Source of the DNA: Bolinopsis microptera
Lineage: Eukaryota; Ctenophora; Tentaculata; Lobata; Bolinopsidae
Length of the DNA stretch: 60,000 nt
NCBI RefSeq assembly: GCF_026151205.1
Contig: NC_087076.1
Coordinates: 14,123,675-14,183,674, forward strand
Direction of reading: 5' to 3'
Position 1 is the stretch's first letter; the number at the start of each line of letters is the position of its first letter. The position numbers were made by a program, and so were the translations under genes. Below, in pieces: positions 47,801-55,991 of this stretch. The notes beneath the pieces were generated by a model that was given only the letters and a program-made list of their open reading frames with translations, did not search any database and was not told where the DNA came from.

Positions 47801-50800
47801 CGAAATTAGACATCTTAAAAACACCATTGCTGATCTAAAAGTCTCTAAGGACACCAACAAGTTGGAAGTGGATGGACTCCAACGATCAGGCACTGGTATC
47901 AGTGATAGTATATCTATCAACGACTTCACCGAATGGTCAAAAGATTTAGATGACTTGAAGAAGAGAAACGATCAGCTTCTCTTCAGAAACAAGCAACTCA
48001 GCTCTGACAACATCAAACTCACCGAGCTAATAGACCAGAACAAGTCCACAGTCAAGCAAGCGGCTGAACTAAAAGGAGAAAACAGACAACTTAAAGACGC
48101 TAACGAGGAACTGAATATATCGGTACAGGCAAAAGAAGCGGAGATAGCCAGCTTGAACGAACGTATCCAGAGCTCTCAAGACCAGGATGGTTCGTTCGAT
48201 GAGTATCAAGAAAAGTACTACGATTTGTACGAACAGAATCAGCGCCTTGAATCTGTCATGTCCGGAACGATTGAGAAACTGAGATCAAAGCTGAACGTCT
48301 TAGAGGATGATAAGGTGCAGCTTCAAAACACGATCAATGGTTTGAACACTGGGCTCGAGGGAAAGAAACGACAGCTCAAAGAATACGACTACATGAAGAA
48401 CAGAGTGGAAATGATGGAAATGGAACACACGCATCTCAAGGAGTTTTCATCTCAACTTATTGATGAGAACAAAGCTATTGACGGATTGAACAAGACTGTC
48501 GATGAAAAGGAGCAAAAGATAAGCGAACTCGATGTAGTTATCCAGGACATGCAAACAGAGCTAATCCAGCTTCGAGGACTAGAAAAAGTGAACTGTGCAA
48601 TTCAGGTTGAAGACCCTCGCATTGAAGAACTTGAGTCGAGAGTGGAGGAAGCTCTTGGTAAGATAGAGAGTAGGAACGCTGTTGTTGAGAACATGAATCA
48701 CAAGCTAACTCAACGAGAGGAAGAAGTTTCTAACCTAAAGGGAATGGCTACCGATTTTGAGAACACAAACGAACTGTTGACCGCTGAGATCGATCGTTTG
48801 AAGAAGCACAATGCATCTCTGGAGAGTAAAGGAACCAAGAAAACCGATGAGATTGCAAGTTTCAAGATGATTATTGACGCTTTGAACGAGCAGATTTCAT
48901 CGTCCAAATCTTTGTGTGAAGATGAAAGTTGTCCTAGTGCAATACGGCTTAAAGACGAACATGTTAAGAAGGAAGTGGAGATGGAAAGCCTTCTCAAAGA
49001 TTCTCAAATCAACTTCAACAACTATTCCAGTGTAACAGGCGAGTTGGCAGGTCTTCAATCTAAGTATGATGAACTACAGGACGATTTCAGTATCTTGGAG
49101 GCTGATAAAACTGACGCAGAAGAGACTGTCAAGGCACAAGAGAAATCTATCGAAGAAAAGAGCGAGAAAATAACAGATCTCATGGATCTGAATTCTTCGT
49201 TACGGGATGAAGTAGATCGTGGAAACGAAAAATTCGATATCATAACGTCAAAGAGAGATGAGTTAGCATCAGAGTTAACCCAAGCAAGACTGAAGAAAGC
49301 TGACACAGAATCTGAGTTAAACCAGGTCCAAGACGAAGTTCGAGCCCACCAAAGAAAGGTCAAACAATCAAGAGATCAAGCAGAGTCTCTGCAGAATCTC
49401 AATGATGCACTCACTGCTCAACTTCATGAGATGAAATCAAACGATTGTTCTGAAGGGAAATGTGCCGCTGTTCTCGACCTCTCGAAGACTGTTGAAAGTA
49501 AGGAACAAGAGAAAGCTGAACTTTCTGCTCTGGTTGAAGACTTGAGGGGCCAAAGAAAGGATCTTCAAAATGTTGTAATTAAGTCAAAGAACGACCTCGC
49601 TGAAAGCCAGATCGATTACCAAGAAATGGAAGCCACCTACCTTGAAGCTAAAGAACAAGCTGATTCATTCAAAGGCCAAATCAGGGGATTACAACGAAGG
49701 CTTGATCCCAAGAAGAAGAAAGATCATATCGACAACCTAGAAAACCAGGTAGAGATGTACCAATGCGAAGTCATGAGCTTGAAATCTGTGACAAGAGCGA
49801 TGGAAGACGAAGTCGAGAAAATGTCTATAGCCGAGCAAGACAACACTGATGTTGTCCAGAGGCTGAACAAGAAGAACTCCTCTCTAGAGATACAGCTCGG
49901 TGATGCTAAGGGAGAGATCTATGATCTCGAGCAGCAACTTGAAAAGTTCACGGAAAGTCTCCGATCGAGCCAAGAGGAAAGTGCTACTGTTGAAATGTAT
50001 CTCAGTGAACGTCAGATGCTGAAGGATACTATTGGTCATCTGGAGAAGGAGAACAAGGAACTTTCTGCCGATAGGGATGGTGTGAAATCATCGCTGACTT
50101 CTGTCAAAGAAGAATTGTCCATAGTGAAAGGAGTGAGAGATATTCAAACCCGCGACTCTGCCTCAACCCTACAAACTGCAATGAGATCGAGGAAGACTAT
50201 CGAGGTTAAGGAAGAGGAAATTAACTTCCTAAAAGAAGAAGTCGAAGCCAAAACCAACGAGTGTTCACGCCAAGTTGACATTATTGAACGGCACAGAAAT
50301 CGAACTCGTGATCTTGAAATCGAGTTGAAGGCGGCTAAGAATCAGCTTGTCGGTGGTTTGACCAACGGAATCGAGATAGAATCCCACGTAAAATCTGCAG
50401 CGAACAATGACGATCCAACGCACCACAAACTCGATGGTCTGAATTCAACAATCGCAGATCTGTCCTCCACTTTAAGATCTTTAACCACAGAGAACCTAAT
50501 GCTCGAGACTTCCATCTCCGAAATGAATGAAGAGGAGCAATTACGTCAGAACAAGATCGCAGAATTAGAAGCAAGCTTCCACGAGGAGGTAGAGCATCTG
50601 CACGAGGAATACAAATCAAAGATTTGCACTCAGACTGAAGAAATAAAGAAATGGATCAACCAAAACAAGATTCTAAGCGAGGAGATTCTGATGCTGGAGC
50701 AGGACAAGGAGGATCTGGAGAAAATGAACGCTAGAGGTAATCAGATACCAGATCACGTAGAAATGCAGGATGCTCTTCAAGAGGTCACTAAAGAACTTAA

Positions 50801-51989
50801 CGTTCAGGGTAGGATGGCTCAAAAATCTCAAGCTCAGCTCGAGGAGGCTCAGCAACAAAATGAAAATTTAGAATCTGAAATGATGGCCTTCAAGAAGAAG
50901 TGTGTGGCTGCAGAAAAGACGATAGACGACTTGTCGATGAGGCTTCAAGAAAACGATATAACTGTCGATGAGTACAAGCAGAGGTTTGAAGATTTGCAGA
51001 CAGCAGATGAAAACAAGAGAACTGAGATCAGGTTGTTAAACAAAATGGTCAAGGAATATTCTAACAAAGCTGAAGAATCCGAGCACGATTTTGTTGATTT
51101 GAAAGGAAAGTACAAGGAGAAGAAACACCATATTGAAGAGTTGCAGAAGGAGTTAGTTCTTCTCCGGAGTCAAAATGCTGAGTACGAAAATGTAATTGTT
51201 GCTCTCGAATCAACGAACGCAACAGATACCATCGACAACTCTTCAAAATCACGACGAATTAACGAACTTCAATCACTCTTAACAGAAACCGAGGGTGTAG
51301 CAAACCAAAAAGCCACAGAGCTGGAAACGACAAAACAAGAAATAAGTCGTCTTCATGAAGAAAACGAACAAATGTTGGAGGAAGTGAAAAGTTATCAGGA
51401 CGAATGGAGACGGTTGACGTCACTGCTCAGTAATGTTAACCATACAAATCATGCTAACATGGACTCTTGTAAACGATTGGAAACTAAACTGGACGATATC
51501 GAGTACAAAGTTAGTGAAACAAACGTTCATATTGATGTTTGTCAAGGTGATATGTTCTCAAAAACTGAGGCATTGGTCCGTGAAAATTCTCTTTTGGAAC
51601 AGAAAATCGCCGAGAAGAGTTACAGTATAGAACAAAGTGACAAGTTTTTGAAAGAATCTCACGATAACATATCTTTGTTGCAGAATACAATGGCTGAGCT
51701 CCAGGACCGTATTGAAGAATTGCAGGGGAAACCCTCGACTCCCTCAAATCCGGGCACCGACCCCTCTGATCTCACTGGCCAGATTCAAGCTCTCTCAGAC
51801 GAGCTAGAGGAGAAAAACGAACTTTTACTCGAGGCAAAGATAGAGAAAGAGAGCGATGAATCAGCTTTTAAAGTGAGCTTAGACACTATAGTTCGTAGTT
51901 ACGAGGACAAAGTTGAGTCGCTTATCAGTGAGTCCGAACAGAAAGACAACGAGATTCAGAAACTGAAAATTGAGCTTGAGTCTAGGTAG
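30455..51989 (+). CDS. RA-domain giant coiled-coil protein (cassette A isoform)
   Basis: Exons with matching phases: 30455-30560, 30670-30717, (optional 30799-30912), 31018-31104, 32055-32229, 32853-32971, 36607-36666, 45054-45220, 45424-45568, 46574-46674, 46833-47051, 47229-51989. Without the optional exon the sum is 5,988 nt, exactly 1,995 codons plus stop. In order the protein has a basic N-terminus ([18 protein letters not shown]), an RA/ubiquitin-like fold ([20 protein letters not shown]... [10 protein letters not shown]), a linker, a canonical RA domain across two exons, a Ser/Arg-rich linker and about 1,560 residues of coiled coil. RA domains bind Ras/Rap-type GTPases; linking a GTPase signal to a filament or membrane scaffold is inference. 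I do not recognise an orthologue. Confidence 0.85.
31172..31269. repeat. Long near-perfect inverted repeat
   Basis: TTGTCTGCAAATATGTTAAA... on the left is matched by its complement ending at 31269, with arms of about 40 bp around an AT-rich centre and a 7-nt insertion in the left arm. It lies in the intron between 31104 and 32055. It would form a strong hairpin in the pre-mRNA. Confidence 0.9.
32055..32971 (+). CDS. First RA/ubiquitin-like region (two exons)
   Basis: Exon 32055-32229 reads [19 protein letters not shown] and then [20 protein letters not shown]. Exon 32853-32971 continues [20 protein letters not shown] and ends KTPFK. The pattern of two beta strands, a helix starting TTAEDLV, then DYQLSVV fits an RA or other ubiquitin-superfold domain. 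It is more divergent than the second RA domain, so the family call is tentative. Confidence 0.6.
32972..36606. other. 3.6-kb intron
   Basis: Contains a roughly 24-bp tandem repeat at 35013-35092 (units built on TCTGTGTCAGAGATCAAACA). No gene was recognised among the small ORFs. A spurious exon-like stretch at 36507-36570 is listed under rejected items. Confidence 0.5.
35013..35092. repeat. About 24-bp tandem repeat, three to four units
   Basis: Units of CTGTGTCAGAGATCAAACA with drift in the last one or two, inside an intron of the RA gene. Confidence 0.8.
36667..38060. other. First part of the 8.4-kb intron
   Basis: AT-rich sequence following the 60-nt exon 36607-36666. No coding or RNA feature seen. 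Confidence 0.5.
38061..38196. repeat. About 46-bp tandem repeat, three copies
   Basis: CTTCAGTGCTTGTATTTAT ... CCAGGAGAAGTAACTAGGAT recurs three times. The first copy lacks the CGTAT/CATAT pentamer and is shorter. It lies about 95 bp before element X copy 2. Confidence 0.85.
38291..40302. mobile_element. Element X, copy 2 (without LINE)
   Basis: Begins with a G-run and TGTCACGTCCGTCTATGTCC and ends with the complement followed by a C-run. TCTAGAG is repeated directly on both sides (38284-38290 and 40303-40309). Internally it follows copy 1 block by block: GGACATAGGCGG repeats, CGGACAAAAA block, TCC-rich core of about 1.4 kb, and the GTCCGCCAAT array. It shows the uninterrupted sequence into which the LINE of copy 1 inserted. 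The ORF at 38507-39280 is low-complexity repeat sequence. It sits in the intron between exons 36607-36666 and 45054-45220. Confidence 0.85.
40944..41005. repeat. (CTTACCCA)n array
   Basis: Seven or so imperfect units of ACTTACCC(A/C). Confidence 0.75.
43348..43371. repeat. (CT)n microsatellite
   Basis: About eleven CT dinucleotides. Confidence 0.85.
45054..46674 (+). CDS. Canonical RA domain region, split over exons
   Basis: Exon 45054-45220 leads in ([20 protein letters not shown]...). Exon 45424-45568 holds the first half of the domain: [20 protein letters not shown] and [15 protein letters not shown]. Exon 46574-46674, entered in phase 1 and left in phase 0, holds the second half: [18 protein letters not shown] and [10 protein letters not shown]. 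The order strand, TAQEII helix, 'YRLIMKA' strand, L-x-D-x-x-PL matches the RA domain pattern. A second copy of only the last exon exists at 55992-56107. Confidence 0.8.
45755..45778. repeat. 24-bp perfect palindrome
   Basis: AAACGCGCGCAT followed by its exact complement, with no spacer. It sits in the intron between the two halves of the RA domain (45569-46573). It contains eight CpG steps in AT-rich DNA. Confidence 0.85.
46833..51989 (+). CDS. Cassette A: Ser/Arg linker and 4.76-kb coiled-coil exon
   Basis: Exon 46833-47051 (73 codons) is basic and Ser-rich ([16 protein letters not shown]). Exon 47229-51989 enters in phase 0 and is one uninterrupted frame of about 1,586 codons, almost wholly heptad-type. 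It contains the block [15 protein letters not shown], also found in cassette B, and two CX4C motifs (Cys codons at 48915 and 49446), each preceded by 'ALNEQI' or 'ALTAQL'. A Pro-rich break ([15 protein letters not shown]) lies near 51.73 kb. The TAG at 51987 overlaps a possible donor (CTAG|GTAGCG), but no in-phase acceptor was found, so the stop is preferred. Confidence 0.85.
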
Positions 51990-52117
51990 CGATTTTGAGT
52001 ATTTTGGAGCTCCTTTTTTCTCTCAGACTGTTTCATCTTTCAATCTATAGTCGAGCTCAGTTTCATGCTCCATAGACCATAGAGCGAGTTTTAGGAGTAG
52101 AGTGCAGAGTGACTTTA

Positions 52118-52631
52118 GGGGTCGTTCACATATTACGTAATCAATATTTTAGCGATTTTTACCCCCCCCCCCCCCCCCCCTCCGTAATCAACCGTAATCA
52201 AGATCCAACCCCCCCCCCCCCCTTCCTGACAGCAATATTACGTAATCATAGCCTGACCCCCTTCCCTTGACTTTTTTCCCTAGAAAACACTTTTCTCTAC
52301 GTTTCATGCTACCCTAATGCTATCATGGTGAGCCGAAATAATTGTTATGATATCCGGCCAAGCACCTTCTAAACTACTATTATAGCCGGATATTCGATAA
52401 ATTTCTAAATTTTATCACTATCAGAGTGAAATTGAGTGGAATTTGAATTAAAATATTTTCAAATTGTTGGTTATTCTATGGGTAAAAAAGAAAATTTTGA
52501 TTACGTAATCAACGACCAAACCCCCCCCCCCCCCCCACCCCCCACCCCCCCCCCCCCCCCCCCCCCCGTAATCAACCATAAGCATTTGGAACCCCCCCCC
52601 TCGGCTGATTACGTAATATGTGAACGACCCC
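52118..52631. mobile_element. PIF/Harbinger-like MITE, copy 1, with long C tracts
   Basis: The ends GGGGTCGTTCACATATTACG and complement are flanked by TTA on both sides (52115-52117, 52632-52634). A 3-bp TTA/TAA duplication is the PIF/Harbinger hallmark. The interior repeats CCGTAATCAACCGTAATCA next to C runs of up to about 20. It starts about 130 bp after the cassette A stop codon, so it probably lies in the 3' UTR or just beyond. No transposase. Confidence 0.8.
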
Positions 52632-54046
52632 TTATGTGTGGTTTCCCATCAGAGAATGACATGTTTGTACTGATACTAGTCGAGTGCTGTGTTATATATG
52701 CGAAATCAAACCAATTCATCTTTTAATTTTATCTGAATTATTGGCGTTTTGACAAAGTTTTATAATTTAAAAACAGTTTAATCTGTTACAAATGTTGGTA
52801 ATGGATTTGATTTATGTATTTACAATTTATGTTTTGACTACCGATGGATTGTCGACTTCCCCCGAAAAAGCATGTATTTGAATCACATTTCAATATTTTT
52901 ATATGAGTTTCATCATGATTATATCACTTCATATTTTCAACGTTTTATTTTATGAAAGTTTTAAAAAGTATGATCGTATTCTGACGAATAGAACGCATTT
53001 CTCGTTCGGTTTTCGACTGTATTGTAAATACTGACCTGTTTACAGTTGAGGACCGAACTGATTCGAGATGCTATTTTTATGAAGTATGTTAATCTTTTGG
53101 CTTTAGGTGTTAGGGAATTTTCGTGAGTCTTTTAGTTTTATGTTCCCAGATATAGTAGGCTTCCTGTCGCTATAACAGAGTTTTTAGCGTTTTGTTCACG
53201 CTTGTGGAATGTGGGTTCGTTTGAACATTTGAGTATTTATTTATTGGATTTTGTTGTGATAGGTACTTACCAGCAGCTGAAACACAACTGTCGTTGATGA
53301 CATTTTGCTACTTCGAACTTCAAAAACATTGAGTTTTAGGCTTCGTAATTTAAATAATGATATTTTCAAATAGTTTTTTTTTTCAGAAGAAAACTGTTTT
53401 AGTAGCAATAAGTTTTAACAGAAATGTCCGTTTATTTACAGCGTTGCAACTGCAGCAAGGTTTTGTAGTTCTTTTGGGAACCGATCAAAGCGAACTGTTT
53501 TCTTGCCATTCGTCGTCAGATTTTAAGGGTCGCACCGTCCGATCCGGATTCTGTTCCAAAAGTTTCCTTCAAAATAATTTGTGTTCCATAGACTTTTCTG
53601 GTTATGGTGACTGTTTCAGAAAGGGTTAGTTGTTACTGTTAGGGTAAGGTTCAATTATGTTCAACTTCAAGGCTAGGGTATAGGATTAAGGTCAAAATGC
53701 TTGATACTGATAGCATAGGAAACTCTCAAATCCGGGTGCTAGGAGCTAGGGCAACGTGAACCGAAATTAAAGATGTAGGAATCTTAACCTGCATGCAGGA
53801 ACAAGATCTGAAAACGACAGTGGCAAAAAAGCGGAATGTCCCAAAGATTGCCCTTATCAATATCATGATACAGGTTAAGTTGTGTAAAGATTTTGTTGAT
53901 AATACGGTGGTTTTATTTGTAAAATATCCAAACATGAAAAAGTTAAATCTTTAATAGTCTAATTATCATAACCTCAATCGTGTCTTACACAGTGAACTCA
54001 ATAATTAATCATTCAAGAAAAATTCAGCCATAACAGTGCAAGTTTT

Positions 54047-54145
54047 GGTCAAGGGGACGGCAGAAAAGCTCCTCTTCAAAAATCGTCCAAAATCTCTTTT
54101 TATATTCTGATGATTTTCTGAAGCTTTCTTTAGGAATAGAACTTT
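54047..54145. repeat. About 100-bp dispersed repeat, copy 1
   Basis: GGTCAAGGGGACGGCAGAAA ... AAGCTTTCTTTAGGAATAGA is repeated at 55837-55932 with about 85-90% identity. The second copy ends 60 bp before the duplicated RA half-exon. Confidence 0.75.
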
Positions 54146-54190
54146 GAATAAATCGTGTCTTGTGCCATCGTCAGTGAACTCATTAATTAA

Positions 54191-54735
54191 GGGAGCCTTC
54201 ACATATGACGTCAGCAGGGGAGGAGGGTTTAGAAATGCTGATTGCTGACGGGGGGAGAGGTGTCTGAGCCTTGCTGTCGTCAGCAAAAATACGTGAATTT
54301 TGGCACAAATTTTTGCTTCAAATAAATTTTATTAACAATACAAGATTCCTAATTTCCTTAAAATTAGTACTTGAACTGAACTCTGTTGACCAACTGCTTA
54401 AATCAGTCACACACTAATATTACCTGCCTACAGTTACACCCGGACACTCCCCTCAGCATTTCTATATACCCTTGTATCACGTCGTGACCCCCATTGTCGT
54501 TTCACTTATCGGGGCGAAACACTCGTGCGCGGCTGGCCTACAACGTATGGGCATGGCAACTATACACTTACGTTTTACAGACATACCCCTAACTGGCTGA
54601 CATGATCCTGTCTGCGGGGCTGCGGGGTATGTATTAAGTAAGGGGGCCGGGGGTCGCTCAATGCTGACAGGGGGTAAATTGTAAAATTGGCCTAAATCGA
54701 TTGGCCTTAATCTTGCTGACGTCATTTGTGAACGC
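54191..54735. mobile_element. MITE with TTAA duplication and an empty-site relative
   Basis: The left end GGGAGCCTTCACATATGACG and the right-end complement GCGTTCACAAATGACGTCAG match imperfectly over about 20 bp. TTAA flanks both sides (54187-54190, 54736-54739). A nearby sequence at 53993-54043 (GTGAACTCAATAATTAATCA and following) matches the two flanks joined together, so it is a paralogous empty site. TTAA suggests piggyBac, but the GTTCACA-type end resembles the Harbinger-like MITE at 52118, so the family is open. No protein is encoded. Confidence 0.65.
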
Positions 54736-54919
54736 TTAATCATTCAAAAAAATCAGTCAAAACAGTGACATTTTTGACGGATCATAGTAATAGTAATACC
54801 GCTCCTACTAAATCGCTCGCCCAAATTTTAAGAAAATTCTTGTGAAAACTGAAATCGGTGTATTTTGGACGCTGATTCCGAATCACTCCCATGACGTTGA
54901 CCATTGTTAATGATTTGGC

Positions 54920-55017
54920 CCGGCGCGCGCTACTTCGTAGCACTTGCCATCGATATTTTGAGCACTTGCCATCGATATTTCGAGAAGAAAGCGGTGCGCG
55001 CTACTTCGAAGAAATTT
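54920..55017. repeat. CpG-rich inverted repeat, left arm
   Basis: CGGCGCGCGCTACTTCGTAG, a doubled GCACTTGCCATCGATATTT and CGAGAAGAAAGCGG pair with 55468-55545, where the same strings appear as complements (TTCTTCGAAGTAACGCGCGC, CTTTCTTCTCGAAATAT). The arms enclose the GC-rich repeat copies d and e. Confidence 0.7.
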
Positions 55018-55115
55018 AAACGGTTAACATCCGTCAACCCATGACGTAGGGTATAAAAAATGCTTTTATGTAAAAACCTTTTTGTACGGCTGCAAAACCA
55101 TTGTAGATTTAAGTT

Positions 55116-55183
55116 AATAACCTACGAGGAGTACGCGCGCCGAGTTGGATTAAAACAAATATTTTACGAGTATCACCCGTTAA
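55116..55183 (-). repeat. GC-rich dispersed repeat, copy d
   Basis: Inverted copy: ACGCGCGCCGAGTTGGATTA ... ATTTTACGAGTATCACCCGT. Same family as the copies at 20.0-21.0 kb. Confidence 0.75.
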
Positions 55184-55354
55184 CAAAACTATAAAAACCA
55201 AAGTCACGTGAAATTTTTGGGTGAGCAAATTATATTATTATTTATATTAATAAGACTAAAAGCCGGATAATACTTTACCTGGGGACCTCAGGCTATCATA
55301 TTCACAAACATAAATAGAGATTCGGCGGAATGACAGGCTGAGCGCGGCCCAGTT

Positions 55355-55758
55355 TGTAGGTTTATAACCTACCAGGACGCGCGCCGAGTTGGACTAATAT
55401 TGGACAAATATTTTACTAGTATCACCCGTTAAGGCCCAGTAAGATAATATTTGTCTAATGTCTAAATTTCTTCGAAGTAACGCGCGCCGCTTTCTTCTCG
55501 AAATATTAGCCCGAGGCAAGTTAAGTGCTACGAAGTAGGACATATTCAAAATTTTCATTGTTGTTAGTTGTTTTCAAAGTTGTTAGTTGCATCAAAAGGT
55601 TTTCCGGATATACTGGTTCCAGTACTAATTGATGGTGACTTGAATTGTGTTAACGGGTGATACTCGTAAAATATTTGTTCCAAAGTATATTTGTTCCAGG
55701 ACCGTCGACGAGTCCAACTCTGAACTCGGCGCGCGTCCTGGTAGGTTATAAACCTACA
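55355..55758. repeat. Foldback made of GC-rich repeat copies e (-) and f (+)
   Basis: Copy e (55355-55432) begins TAGGTTTATAACCTACCAGG. Copy f (55651-55758) ends CCTGGTAGGTTATAAACCTA. They are inverted with respect to each other, with GGGTGATACTCGTAAAATAT on the inner sides. The outer ends carry a small palindrome (GTAGGTTTATAACCTAC). This may be a complete foldback transposon of about 400 bp whose single arms occur elsewhere as solo copies. Confidence 0.7.
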
Positions 55759-55991
55759 AGAATTGTGTCACTCTCACCGACCTCACTGATTTAATTGGTC
55801 ATTCATTGTTCATGGTGGAAATTTTAGTCAAATTCCGGTCAAGGGGACGGCAAAAAAGCTCATCTTCCAAATATCTCTTTTTATATTTTGATGATTTTCC
55901 GTTTATCAAAGCTTTCTTTAGGAATGGAACTTGGTCATTGCGAATGAACGTTACATGATATTAATATATAAGCACCCCGTAACATGTTCAG

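Larger units (their letters stand above)
51990..55991. other. Repeat-filled spacer between cassettes A and B
   Basis: Holds the 3' flank of cassette A, a Harbinger-like MITE, a second MITE with TTAA duplication, and a complex of inverted GC-rich repeats (each listed separately). Between 52632 and 53990 I see nothing. In particular I found no second copy of the first-half RA exon, which a full gene duplicate would need. Confidence 0.55.

Noticed and set aside
51985-51992. CTAG|GTAGCG as a donor linking cassette A to the RA half-exon at 55992
   Set aside because: It would leave phase 2, while the 55992 exon needs phase 1; joining them gives an early stop.
53357-53629. 90-aa ORF after a T-run and CAG, considered as the missing first-half RA exon of cassette B
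   Set aside because: Sequence shows no RA pattern and ends without a phase-1 donor matching 55992.
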